A DNA stretch of 11,635 nucleotides from Deltaproteobacteria bacterium (lineage in GTDB: Bacteria > Desulfobacterota > Desulfobaccia > Desulfobaccales > 0-14-0-80-60-11): contig JAFDHU010000039.1 of the NCBI GenBank assembly GCA_019308625.1, forward strand, positions 1 to 11,635, given 5' to 3'. This document shows, piece by piece, positions 1-6,411 of the stretch. The position numbers and the translations under genes were made by a program. The notes beneath the pieces were generated by a model. It was not told where the DNA came from, did no database searches, and saw only the letters and a program-made list of their open reading frames with translations. The first letter of the stretch is position 1. Every line of letters begins with the position of its first letter.

Positions 1-18
1 TACGCTGACTGGCGTAGC
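1..18 (-). terminator. Short hairpin just after the trmO-like stop, cut by window edge
   Basis: Directly downstream of the minus-strand stop (TAA, 19-21) the sequence TACGC-TGACTG-GCGTA at 1-15 forms a perfect 5-bp inverted repeat with a 6-nt loop. It could be the top of a terminator stem for the minus-strand gene cluster. The T-tract side lies outside the window, so this is only a guess. Confidence 0.2.
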
Positions 19-519
19 TTATCCGGACTTTTTTGACGGGCGCTTTACCCAGTTGGGAGTATAGGCCTCGGGGATGGAATCCCTGTCCGGAATATAGGGC
101 TTCAGGTCCAGCACCGGGGAATCATCCCGAGCGTCCAGGCCCTCCACTTCCAGGCGGGTGCCCTCCCGGTGCAGCAGGCGGCAGGCGGTGAGGCCGATGA
201 GGTTGGGACGCACCGGCGCCCGGGTGGCAAAGACCCCGGTCAGGGGATTGGCAGGGTCCCCGCGGGGGTGCACTTTCAGAATGCCACGCTCAGCGGGCTT
301 GTCGTGCTCGTGGAACCAGTAAAGCACCCAGAGGTGGGAGAATCCTGTCAGACCATCCAGGGCCTGGGAATATTCCGGGAAAATGTCCAGAAAGACCCGG
401 TCATCCTGGCGCACCACCCGGCCGATGGGGTGCATCACCAGGGGCTTGGCAGGCCGATGTGATCGGGGTTTCTCGCAAGTCGGGGACATGGCTGGGTTGC
501 GGGGTGCCGCCCAAACCAA
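19..519 (-). CDS. trmO: TrmO/TsaA-family tRNA methyltransferase (YaeB fold)
   Basis: This is a protein of the TrmO (YaeB/TsaA, UPF0066) family. The E. coli member uses SAM to N6-methylate t6A37 in ACN-decoding tRNAs, and the fold is a beta-barrel unlike the usual Rossmann methyltransferases. Family signatures are visible: an opening HPIGRV strand, GFSHLWVLYWFHEHD in the first third, the VRPNLIGLT stretch (family consensus RPNxIGLS), and the DSPVLDLKPYIP motif near the C-terminus. Length is 166 aa from the TTG at 517-519, 156 aa from ATG 487-489, or 138 aa from ATG 433-435. The conserved core starts at the last of these and none has a convincing Shine-Dalgarno, so the N-terminus is uncertain. 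It lacks the extra C-terminal domain of the roughly 235-aa E. coli protein, as many short homologues do. It is the last of the co-directional minus-strand genes seen here, 116 nt after the UPF0280 gene. Family assignment is firm; the substrate is inferred. Confidence 0.88.
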   Translation of the reverse strand: MVWAAPRNPAMSPTCEKPRSHRPAKPLVMHPIGRVVRQDDRVFLDIFPEYSQALDGLTGFSHLWVLYWFHEHDKPAERGILKVHPRGDPANPLTGVFATRAPVRPNLIGLTACRLLHREGTRLEVEGLDARDDSPVLDLKPYIPDRDSIPEAYTPNWVKRPSKKSG

Positions 520-635
520 GGCGGCTTCGGATTGAGCTACCCTGAGTCACCATACCACCAACAAGAAGGGAAGGAAAGCGCCAAAAACAAAGCCGGCCCT
601 TTCCCTGCCCTTCGGCCTGTTCCTCGGGAGCCGGC

Positions 636-1511
636 CTACAGGGGGGTCAATTCCACCCGGCCCCACACCCCCAGCTTGTCTCCCACAATCACCAGGGCGC
701 CGATGAGGTCCGGGATCTCCGCCGCCCAGCCCAGGGCCTCGTTGATGGCTCCAGCATCCGGCACCCGGTTGCCCAGGGCCGTGGCGCAGGCGTCGGCCAA
801 CGCGGTGGAGGGGGCCAGCACACAGGCGGCGTCGGCCCGGCCAAAGCTGAAGGAATGGCCCACGGTCCCGGAAGAGGTGCAAACCCCCAGGGGGCCCAGC
901 AAGGGGTCGATCTTTAAGCCCACCCGGTGGCTTAAGGGAGAGGCGCCGGCATAAACAGCCACGGTGGCGGCCCGGGTGACCTTGAGAAAAATATCCCCGC
1001 CGTTTTCCACGATGACTTCGGGGCTGACAGGCAGGAGGGCCCGGCCCGCCTGCTCGGCCAAGGCCCCGGCCACCGCGGCCATGGGGCCCACCCCCGCCCT
1101 TCGCCCTGCAGCAATCATTTCCCGCACTACCGGCGGAGCAAAAAGGTCTTCCGGCCAAGGCGCCAAGGCGGTCACGAACTCCGGGTGGGCCTCAATGTAG
1201 CGCTCCAGTTGTTGACGCTCCCGAACCACCACCTCCCGCACGGTGCGGCTCAGGTCTCGGGCCGCCAACACCAGCAGATCGGTTTCCCTGACCGCCACCC
1301 GGAAGGAGACTAGGCCCTTGCGGGCCACCCGGGTGCGGTAGGTGCGGGATTCAGGGCCGGAAGCGGTCATTTTGAAAACTGCCGTGCGGCATTGCGGGCC
1401 GGGATGATCCTCCAGGGGCTTTTCGGCTTCATAAAAATTGTAACCGGATTCGCCGGAAGACAAAAAGTTTAACTCCGGAGGAGGGCCGGAAGGCTCCCGA
1501 CCACTCTGCAC
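636..1511 (-). CDS. UPF0280 family protein (COG2122, ApbE-superfamily-like)
   Basis: This matches the UPF0280 family, conserved in methanogens and sulfate-reducing/deltaproteobacterial lineages and described as distantly ApbE-like; its biochemical function is not established. Visible signatures are a leading YRTRVARKGLVSFRVAVRET segment (residues 58-77), a Gly/Ala-rich helix GVGPMAAVAGALAE (140-153), VENGGDIFLKV (168-178), the GVCTSSGTVGHSFSFG loop (209-224) and an Ala-rich DAACVLAPSTALADAC segment. The frame opens at GTG 1509-1511 (291 aa), with GAGG 8 nt upstream on the minus strand. The conserved part begins just after an internal ATG at 1368-1370, giving 244 aa, which fits the usual family length of about 240 better, though that ATG has no clear ribosome-binding site. 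The first 47 residues may therefore be untranslated. It lies 119 nt downstream of ksgA. No signal peptide or membrane segment is evident. Confidence 0.85.
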   Translation of the reverse strand: MQSGREPSGPPPELNFLSSGESGYNFYEAEKPLEDHPGPQCRTAVFKMTASGPESRTYRTRVARKGLVSFRVAVRETDLLVLAARDLSRTVREVVVRERQQLERYIEAHPEFVTALAPWPEDLFAPPVVREMIAAGRRAGVGPMAAVAGALAEQAGRALLPVSPEVIVENGGDIFLKVTRAATVAVYAGASPLSHRVGLKIDPLLGPLGVCTSSGTVGHSFSFGRADAACVLAPSTALADACATALGNRVPDAGAINEALGWAAEIPDLIGALVIVGDKLGVWGRVELTPL

Positions 1512-1630
1512 TTCTCTAGCCTCGTTGCCCTATCGGCCTTGTAGGCCTGGAACAAGCAAGCCATATCCCCCCACGCTCCCTCGGATCCCCGGCCCAAGGC
1601 CGCCAACAGCCCCCGGGGAAGTCCCCTACC

Positions 1631-2500
1631 CTATCCCCCGCGCTTTTCTGCCACCTTTGCCTGAATCCGGTTGCTCAAATCCACAAACTGGGCCACTTCC
1701 AAGGTCTCGGCGCGGTGGCCGGGATCAATGCCGGCTTCCAGCATAAGGTCCAGAGCCTGCTCCGGGCTCAGGCCCAGAGCCGCGGCCTGTCCGGCCAGGG
1801 TGTTTTTCAGGGTTTTGCGGCGGCGGCTGAAGGCCAGTTTGACCACCCGGTGAAGGGTGCCTTCATCCCAAGCCCGGGGCTCAGGGGATGCGGGTTCCAG
1901 CTTAAGCACCACCGAGTTTACCTGGGGGGAAGGATAGAAGTTCCCCGGGCCCAGAGAAAACAGGCGACTCAGGCAGAAGTGGTACTGGGCCAGGATGCTG
2001 AGGATGCCGTAGTCCCTGCTCCCCGGTCCGGCCAGCAGGCGGTGGCCCACTTCCTCCTGAACCATGAGCACCGCCAGGGAAAGAGCCTCTTTTTCTTCCA
2101 TTAATTTAAACAGGAGGGGCGAGGTGATGTGATACGGCAGGTTTCCCACCAGCTTCAGGGGCTGGCCGGTTTCCCGGCAGAGCCGAAGAAGATCAAACTT
2201 CAGCACATCTTCCTGGATGATGCGGACCTTGGGTGTGGCGGCAAAGAGCTCCCGGCTAAGGTAGGCGGCCAAGGTCCGGTCCACCTCCAGGGCCACCACC
2301 TCCCGGGCCTGCTCCGCCAACAGCACCGTGAGGGCTCCCAGGCCCGGACCGATCTCCACCACCGTATCCTGGGGAGTCAGTGCCAAAGCCTGGATGATGC
2401 GCCGGGCCTGATGGGTGTGTATCAGGAAGTGCTGCCCCAGGGACTTCTTAGGTTTCAGACCCAGGCGACGCAGGATGTTTTGGGGAGAGGGGAGAGACAC
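1631..2500 (-). CDS. rsmA: 16S rRNA (adenine1518/1519-N6) dimethyltransferase KsgA/RsmA
   Basis: This protein dimethylates the two adjacent adenines in helix 45 of 16S rRNA late in 30S assembly, using SAM; loss of the enzyme gives kasugamycin resistance in other bacteria. All family landmarks are present: SLGQHFL (20-26), SAM motif I EIGPGLGALT (49-58), the acidic residue of LEVD (71-74), EDVL (97-100), the catalytic NLPY (120-123), FYPSPQVNS (188-196) and the RNA-binding FSRRRKTLKNTL (224-235). At 289 aa it is close to the usual 260-290. The start is GTG at 2498-2500, 19 codons before SLGQHFL; no ATG is available and there is no evident Shine-Dalgarno. The first 53 nt overlap the 3' end of the DUF2062 gene, so translation is probably coupled to that gene. 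Identification is very secure. Confidence 0.96.
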   Translation of the reverse strand: MSLPSPQNILRRLGLKPKKSLGQHFLIHTHQARRIIQALALTPQDTVVEIGPGLGALTVLLAEQAREVVALEVDRTLAAYLSRELFAATPKVRIIQEDVLKFDLLRLCRETGQPLKLVGNLPYHITSPLLFKLMEEKEALSLAVLMVQEEVGHRLLAGPGSRDYGILSILAQYHFCLSRLFSLGPGNFYPSPQVNSVVLKLEPASPEPRAWDEGTLHRVVKLAFSRRRKTLKNTLAGQAAALGLSPEQALDLMLEAGIDPGHRAETLEVAQFVDLSNRIQAKVAEKRGG

Positions 2501-2969
2501 GGTCAGTTCGGCCCGGTTCGGCGGATTTGGCCCGCTGGAGGCGTTTGGCCGCCCATAAAGTCAGGAAATAGGCCAGGAAGGCCGGAGGCCAAGCAATGAT
2601 CAGGCCGCCCACCTGCAGGGCCAGACCGCCTCGCCACAGCAGTCCCAAAAGAGCGTGCAGGTCAAGAGTCGCCGGAATGGTCAGGGGAGTCTGCCGGAAA
2701 ACCACCAGTTTGCCCACCTTGTAAGCGGCAAGGTATATGGGGGCCACGGTCAGAGGATTCATGACCCACATGCCCATCAAGGCAGTGACCGGAGAGACCC
2801 TGAGCAGCGGCGCCAGGAATAAAATGGTTACGGTATGGAAGGGGACGGTGGGGGTCATGCCGATGAACACCCCCAGGGCCATGCCCCAGGCCAGTTTCTG
2901 GGGGCTGTCCTGCAGTCCTTTAAACTTCAGCCAATAGTAGTGCAGGGTCTGCCTGAAGCTCATTTTCAT
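2448..2969 (-). CDS. DUF2062 domain membrane protein
   Basis: This is a small integral membrane protein of the DUF2062 family, which has no assigned reaction. The family core is clear: SPQKLAWGMALGVFIGMTPT (22-41), then FHTVTILFLAPLLRVSPVTA and the diagnostic WVMNPLTVAPIYLAAYKVG (68-86). Hydrophobic stretches suggest membrane spans near 29-56, 61-86 and one or two between about 104 and 140. They are followed by a basic, Pro/Ser-rich cytoplasmic-looking tail (about 141-173) encoded partly by the sequence that also encodes the KsgA N-terminus. The ATG at 2967-2969 is used; a second ATG two codons later is equally possible. It lies 14 nt after the acyl-CoA ligase stop and overlaps ksgA by 53 nt, so the three genes very probably share a transcript. 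A link to lipid or cell-envelope metabolism is only suggested by the ligase next to it. Confidence 0.9.
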   Translation of the reverse strand: MKMSFRQTLHYYWLKFKGLQDSPQKLAWGMALGVFIGMTPTVPFHTVTILFLAPLLRVSPVTALMGMWVMNPLTVAPIYLAAYKVGKLVVFRQTPLTIPATLDLHALLGLLWRGGLALQVGGLIIAWPPAFLAYFLTLWAAKRLQRAKSAEPGRTDRVSPLSPKHPASPGSET

Positions 2970-2983
2970 GACGTGGGAGGGGC

Positions 2984-4675
2984 CTAAGCCTCCCCATGCC
3001 CGTCCTCCTCCCGCAACTTCCGCCGCAGCACCTTGCCTACCATGTTCTTGGGCAATTCCCGGCGGAATTCAATAACTTTGGGCACCTTGTAGGCCGCCAG
3101 CCGGGGCCGGCAGTATTCTTCAATATCGCTGGTCGCCAATTGAAATCCTTCCCGGGGGACGATCACGGCTTTCACCACCTCCCCCCGGTAAGAGTCCGGC
3201 AGCCCGTAAACCACGGCCTCTTTCACCCCGGGATGCTGGTAAAGCACCTCCTCCACCTCCCGGGGGAAAATCTTGAAGCCGCCGTTGATAATCATGTCCT
3301 TCTTACGATCAATTATATAAAAATAGCCGTCCTCATCCATCCGGGCCAGGTCTCCGGTGTACAGCCAGCCGTCCCGCAGGGCCTGGGCGGTTTCCTCCGG
3401 CTTGCCCCAATAGCCTGCCATGATCTGCGGACCCCGGAGACACAGCTCCCCTACCTCCCCCGGCGGCAGCTCCCGGGTACCGGTTTCCTCATCCACCACC
3501 TTGGCCACAGTACCGGGAAAGGGAAGCCCGATGCTTCCGGGTGGACGCCTGCCCTCAAAGGGGTTGAAATGAGTTACCGGGCTGGCCTCCGTCAAGCCGT
3601 AGCCTTCCAGAATGCGGCAGCCGGAGAGCGCCTCAAATTTCTCCCGAACCTCCAAGGGCAGGGGGGCTGAGCCGCTGACGCAGCACCACAGGGCCGACAA
3701 ATCAATTTCCGGGAGCTTGGGGTGGTTAATGAGGGCGGTAAACAAGGTGGGCACCCCCGGCAGGACGGTGGGCCGGTGCCGGCGCAGCATCTTCAGGAAG
3801 CCCTCCATCTCAAAGCGGGGCAGCACGATGACTTGGGCGGCCTGGGACACGGCCCAGTTCAGACACACGGTCAGCCCGAAGGAATGGAAAAAAGGCAGCA
3901 GGCCCACCACCCGTTCCCGGCCGTACTGCACCCGGTTCATCCAGGCGTTGATTTGGGCCACATTGGCCATCAGGTTCCCATGGGTCAGAATCGCGGCCTT
4001 GGGGGTGCCGGTGGTGCCGCCGGTATATTGCAGCACTGCGATGTCCCGGACGGCAGGAACCGGCTTTCCGTCCAGAGGTGGAGCCTGCAAAAGACGGCTC
4101 CAGGGGAGCATTCGGGGGTCTGGCGGCCAGCCCCGGGGCAATCCCTGCCGCCAAGCCTTGAAGGGATAAAGCCAGTTCAGGGGCCAAGGCAGGTAATCAG
4201 TCAGGCGGGACACCACCACGCCTTTCAGGTCCAGCTCTTTCAAGGCCTCCCCCGCCTTGGGCAGCAGATGGTCCAATACCACCAGGTAGCGGCTGCCGGA
4301 GTCAGTGAGCTGCTGGCTAATTTCCCTGGGAGAGAGCAGAGGATTCAGGAGCACCGCCACGCCGCCCAAGTGCAGGGTGGCGTGGTAGGCGATGGCCAGT
4401 TGGGGGCAGTTGGGCAGGAGGGCCGCCAAGCGCTCCCCCGGCTGCAGGCCCAGATCCTGCAAGGCCCGGGCCGCCCTCAGGGTCTGTTCCCGAAAATCCC
4501 GGTAATTCAGGGTCTTCCCGAAAAATTCCAGGGCCGAGGCCTCGGGGGCCTGAGACGCGGCCTGGCTGAGCAGCCAAGGCACTGGCTCCTCCGGAAGCTC
4601 CAGCTCCACCGGGACGCCCGGGTCATAATGCCGCATCCAGGGATAGCGCTCTCGGGCAGTTCTGTCCGGGGGCAT
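2984..4675 (-). CDS. Long-chain fatty-acid-CoA ligase (AMP-forming, FadD-like)
   Basis: This is an ANL-superfamily adenylate-forming enzyme that most likely activates a fatty acid with ATP to acyl-AMP and then acyl-CoA. Motifs run in order: the P-loop YTGGTTGTPK (217-226), PFFHSFGLT (261-269), the adenine-binding GYGLTEASP (358-366), YTGD (439-442), the hinge and linker DRKKDMI then GGFKIFPREVEEVL (456-478), and the C-terminal catalytic Lys in PKNMVGKVLRR (K548). The 563-aa length is normal for bacterial FadD. The ATG at 4673-4675 is the natural start, though no strong Shine-Dalgarno is visible. The slyD-like gene ends 59 nt upstream, and the DUF2062 gene begins 14 nt downstream. The substrate chain length cannot be read from sequence. 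Aromatic-acid or other acyl-CoA ligase activity is possible, but the FGLT and GGFKIFPREVEE contexts are typical of long-chain enzymes. Confidence 0.92.
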   Translation of the reverse strand: MPPDRTARERYPWMRHYDPGVPVELELPEEPVPWLLSQAASQAPEASALEFFGKTLNYRDFREQTLRAARALQDLGLQPGERLAALLPNCPQLAIAYHATLHLGGVAVLLNPLLSPREISQQLTDSGSRYLVVLDHLLPKAGEALKELDLKGVVVSRLTDYLPWPLNWLYPFKAWRQGLPRGWPPDPRMLPWSRLLQAPPLDGKPVPAVRDIAVLQYTGGTTGTPKAAILTHGNLMANVAQINAWMNRVQYGRERVVGLLPFFHSFGLTVCLNWAVSQAAQVIVLPRFEMEGFLKMLRRHRPTVLPGVPTLFTALINHPKLPEIDLSALWCCVSGSAPLPLEVREKFEALSGCRILEGYGLTEASPVTHFNPFEGRRPPGSIGLPFPGTVAKVVDEETGTRELPPGEVGELCLRGPQIMAGYWGKPEETAQALRDGWLYTGDLARMDEDGYFYIIDRKKDMIINGGFKIFPREVEEVLYQHPGVKEAVVYGLPDSYRGEVVKAVIVPREGFQLATSDIEEYCRPRLAAYKVPKVIEFRRELPKNMVGKVLRRKLREEDGHGEA

Positions 4676-4734
4676 GGTTTCGGCTGCCGGGTGGGAGCGG
4701 ATGTCCAGAGAGAGCCCTCCAAGGTTGGGGGAGG

Positions 4735-5223
4735 CTAGCCTTTTTCAGCACGGCAGGCGGGACACTGGCAACCGCCCTCCAGGTCTTCCAGGGTAGCCTC
4801 CCGCGCCAGCTTTACGGTGAATTCAATGTCCACATCCTTGCCGGCCAGCGGGTGGTTGAAATCAATGACCACTCTATCGCCCTTTACTTCGGAAACCACA
4901 AAGTAAACCGGGTTGTCGTCCTCGTCCCTGGTTTCAAAAACCAACCCCGGGCGCAGCTCCACCCCTTCTTCAAAGTCTTCCCGGCTCACCTCGGTGATGA
5001 GCTCTTCATCCACCTCGCCGTAAGCCTCCGCGGCAGGCAGGTGAACTGACTTGCTTTCGTTCACCTGCATGCCCACCATGGCTTCTTCCAGGGCGCGGGG
5101 CAACACGCCGTGGCCCAGGCAGAAGGACAGAGTTTCCGGGTTGCCGTCCGGGGGGAAGGTTTGGCCTTCCGGGAGGCGGATGACATAATCAATGGACACA
5201 AAGGATTTTTCGGTAACTTTCAT
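4735..5223 (-). CDS. slyD: SlyD-like FKBP-type peptidyl-prolyl cis-trans isomerase
   Basis: This is a cytoplasmic peptidyl-prolyl isomerase and chaperone of the SlyD branch: an FKBP fold interrupted by an insert-in-flap chaperone domain. The FKBP part appears at residues 1-70 (GHGVLPRALEEAMVGM at 37-52, AYGE at 67-70). The insert runs about 71-122 (DEELITEVSREDFEEG, then RDEDDNPVYFVVSEVKGD), and the chain returns with the SlyD hallmark NHPLAGKDV (123-131). The usual VIPGLE motif reads VLPRALE. SlyD of E. coli ends in a His/Cys-rich metal-binding tail; this one ends in a short tail with CQCPAC (152-157), a plausible three-Cys metal site. The ATG at 5221-5223 is preceded by GAGGG with a 4-nt spacer, a good start. 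The nearest gene upstream is the methyltransferase (186 nt away). Nickel handling is inferred only from the family and the tail. Confidence 0.92.
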   Translation of the reverse strand: MKVTEKSFVSIDYVIRLPEGQTFPPDGNPETLSFCLGHGVLPRALEEAMVGMQVNESKSVHLPAAEAYGEVDEELITEVSREDFEEGVELRPGLVFETRDEDDNPVYFVVSEVKGDRVVIDFNHPLAGKDVDIEFTVKLAREATLEDLEGGCQCPACRAEKG

Positions 5224-5275
5224 CTTGCCCTCGGAGCCCGCGCCCCATGCCTGACCACCGTCCCTGGCAGGACGG

Positions 5276-5294
5276 CGCCGACGGGACGTCGGCG
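5276..5294. repeat. 7-bp perfect hairpin upstream of slyD-like gene
   Basis: CGCCGAC (5276-5282) and GTCGGCG (5288-5294) are perfect inverted repeats around a 5-nt loop GGGAC. The element lies 53 nt upstream of the slyD-like start, in its leader if transcription comes from the methyltransferase side. On the plus strand a T-rich stretch (TTCTTTGTTCT) follows shortly after, but no plus-strand gene precedes it. It may be an RNA structure in the minus-strand transcript or an operator; the role is unknown. Confidence 0.4.
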
Positions 5295-5334
5295 AAGCGG
5301 TTCTTTGTTCTCGGCCTGCGGCCTAAAGGCGCAA

Positions 5335-5375
5335 CGAGGGAAAAGGCCTGGGGTCCCGGGGCCTCTTTTCCCTCG
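5335..5375. repeat. 11-bp inverted repeat between methyltransferase and slyD-like genes
   Basis: CGAGGGAAAAG (5335-5345) and CTTTTCCCTCG (5365-5375) are perfect complements around 19 nt, and inside them GGCC (5345-5348) can pair with GGCC (5360-5363). The result is a long, nearly continuous stem in the minus-strand transcript, 34 nt after the methyltransferase stop. It may stabilise the 3' end or attenuate readthrough into the slyD-like gene. There is no clean U-tract after it, so it is not a textbook intrinsic terminator. Confidence 0.5.
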
Positions 5376-5409
5376 AATTCCTTCCGGCAGGTGAATAGCC
5401 GACCCAAGT

Positions 5410-6042
5410 CTATTGCTTGGTTCCCAAAATGATGCGGCCGGTGTTCAACAGATTGCAACGGATGGCGTACTGCACCGTGATGCCGGCGTCCTTCATCACC
5501 TGGATGACGTCCAGGTCGGTGGTGAAGCCGATGCGCACGAACAGAGGTGCCAGAAGGTCTTCCAGGCGGTTCCAGTAACTGCCGTTCTGGCCGCGGGTGT
5601 GGTTGACCACGATGATTTGTCCGCCGGGCTTGACCACTCTGAGCATTTCCCGGCAGACTCGGTGAGGGTCCTGGACTGTGGTGATGACATAGGCGCTCAT
5701 CACCGCGTCAAAATGGTTGTCAGGGAAATCCAGACGGGCGGCATCCATGACATGAAATTCAAAGGAGCTCCCGCTGTTGAGTTTGCTGGCCTTTTCCCGG
5801 GCCTTGGCGATCATGGCTGCCGAGATATCAATACCCACTACCTGGGTGTAAGGGGGGTAGTATTCCAGGGTGGAGCCAGGACCTACGCCGATTTCTAGAA
5901 TTTTTTGGTGGGGGCGCGGGTCCAGGTACTTGAAGGACTGCCTTCTTCCCGGAGACAGGAGGTGTCCAAAAACATGATCATAAAAGGGGGAGTAAAAAGA
6001 ATACAATTTCTCCATGTAAGTGGGAGAGACTCGGCATTTCAT
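5410..6042 (-). CDS. Class I SAM methyltransferase, PmtA/UbiE-like
   Basis: This is a Rossmann-fold SAM-dependent methyltransferase. Motif I is LEIGVGPGSTL (49-59), the acidic residue contacting the ribose is in GIDIS (70-74), Asp100 follows at the end of the next strand (VMD), motif III-like FDAVMSAYVITTVQDP is at 111-126 and VKPGGQIIVVNH at 137-148. The N-terminal YSPFYDHVFGHLLSPGRRQ (17-35) resembles the opening of bacterial phosphatidylethanolamine N-methyltransferases (PmtA type), as does the total length of 210 aa. On that basis phospholipid N-methylation is the best guess, with a UbiE/quinone-type or unrelated small-molecule substrate as the alternative. The ATG at 6040-6042 has a strong GAGGGG ribosome-binding site (complement of 6048-6053) with a 5-nt spacer. 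A candidate promoter and stem-loops occupy the 129-nt upstream gap. The fold is certain; the substrate is not. Confidence 0.85.
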   Translation of the reverse strand: MKCRVSPTYMEKLYSFYSPFYDHVFGHLLSPGRRQSFKYLDPRPHQKILEIGVGPGSTLEYYPPYTQVVGIDISAAMIAKAREKASKLNSGSSFEFHVMDAARLDFPDNHFDAVMSAYVITTVQDPHRVCREMLRVVKPGGQIIVVNHTRGQNGSYWNRLEDLLAPLFVRIGFTTDLDVIQVMKDAGITVQYAIRCNLLNTGRIILGTKQ

Positions 6043-6066
6043 GGTTACCCCTCGCGTATTTCGAAT

Positions 6067-6113
6067 ATTCCCCGGAAAATAGGATGGCAGGCTGTTTTTA
6101 TAAACAGGGGAAT
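6067..6113. repeat. Nested stem-loops in methyltransferase leader
   Basis: An outer pair ATTCCCC (6067-6073) and GGGGAAT (6107-6113) encloses an inner perfect hairpin CTGTTT-TTAT-AAACAG (6092-6107); they share one base at 6107. The structure would form in the 5' leader of the methyltransferase mRNA, ending 14 nt from its ribosome-binding site. It may be an RNA regulatory element or a protein-binding site. I recognise no known riboswitch. Confidence 0.45.
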
Positions 6114-6141
6114 TTTACCGCACCCGTGGCAAAAAAGTAAA
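6112..6141 (-). promoter_or_regulatory. Candidate sigma-70-type promoter for the methyltransferase
   Basis: On the minus strand, TTTACT (6141-6136, 4 of 6 matches to TTGACA) and TAAAAT (6117-6112, 5 of 6 matches to TATAAT) are separated by 18 nt. Transcription would start near 6105, giving a leader of about 60 nt that carries the hairpins above. The region is strikingly AT-rich against its neighbours, which supports a promoter, but the call rests only on consensus matching. Confidence 0.45.
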
Positions 6142-6150
6142 TGCTTTTTT
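6131..6150 (-). terminator. A/T hairpin after the DUF6504-like gene
   Basis: AAAAAAG (6131-6137), loop TAAATG, CTTTTTT (6144-6150) is a perfect 7-bp inverted repeat 21 nt downstream of the minus-strand stop at 6172. Read on the minus strand it ends in a run of U, like the tail of an intrinsic terminator, but the stem is A:U-rich and weak, and it overlaps the -35 of the candidate methyltransferase promoter. It may simply be AT-rich spacer. Confidence 0.3.
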
Positions 6151-6171
6151 CCGCTTACACCATAAGCCAGC

Positions 6172-6384
6172 TCAGGCGTCGGAGATTTCCCAGGCATCCT
6201 GCTGATGCCGGTAGCGCAACTGGTAGACGCGGCCGTCCTGGGCCTTCACTGTGAAGCCCAGATACTCGGGGGTCTGCCAGCGGTCCAGAACCTCCTCCAC
6301 CTGAAGCCACTGGCCCTGCCAGAGGAATCGCCGAGGCCGCTCGTGCAGCCGGCCACCGGAGTAGGTTTCCACTTTCTGGTTCAT
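6172..6384 (-). CDS. Small conserved protein resembling DUF6504
   Basis: A 70-aa basic, Trp- and Arg-rich protein. The pattern ERPRRFLWQGQWLQVEEVLDRW (about 15-36), followed by a beta-hairpin-like DGRVYQLRYRHQQDAWEI, resembles the DUF6504 family of small proteins of unknown function (consensus of the type PrrFrWrGrxxxVxevLxrW ... GrxyeLrxd ... W.l). No catalytic motif, signal peptide or membrane segment is visible; a small beta-rich fold is likely. The ATG at 6382-6384 opens the frame; no good Shine-Dalgarno precedes it, so translation efficiency is uncertain. It is the first of the minus-strand genes and faces the intergenic region shared with fabF. It is separated from the methyltransferase by 129 nt containing a possible terminator and promoter, so it may be its own unit. 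The family call is from memory of the pattern and should be treated as moderate. Confidence 0.7.
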   Translation of the reverse strand: MNQKVETYSGGRLHERPRRFLWQGQWLQVEEVLDRWQTPEYLGFTVKAQDGRVYQLRYRHQQDAWEISDA

Positions 6385-6393
6385 AAAAGTCAG

Positions 6394-6405
6394 GGCGGTA
6401 CCGCC
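6394..6405. repeat. Perfect 12-nt palindrome GGCGGTACCGCC
   Basis: GGCGGTACCGCC is self-complementary and sits 10 nt upstream of the start of the minus-strand 70-aa gene, a position suited to an operator or a leader hairpin. In GC-rich DNA such palindromes also arise by chance. Confidence 0.3.
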
Positions 6406-6411
6406 GGGCCT

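Noticed and set aside
532..954. 140-codon plus-strand frame opposite the UPF0280 gene
   Set aside because: Pro/Arg/Ser-rich antisense product without a domain; the opposite strand encodes a recognised family.
3722..4738. 338-codon plus-strand open frame opposite the acyl-CoA ligase
   Set aside because: The translation is low-complexity (Gln/Gly/His-rich) with no motif, typical of the antisense frame of a GC-rich gene; the minus-strand ligase has every ANL motif.
6209..6232. tRNA-like D-arm text (GCGCAACTGGTAGACGC) resembling tRNA-Leu/Met D-loops
   Set aside because: It lies inside the minus-strand 70-aa gene; no acceptor stem, anticodon arm or TTC arm follows at the required distances.
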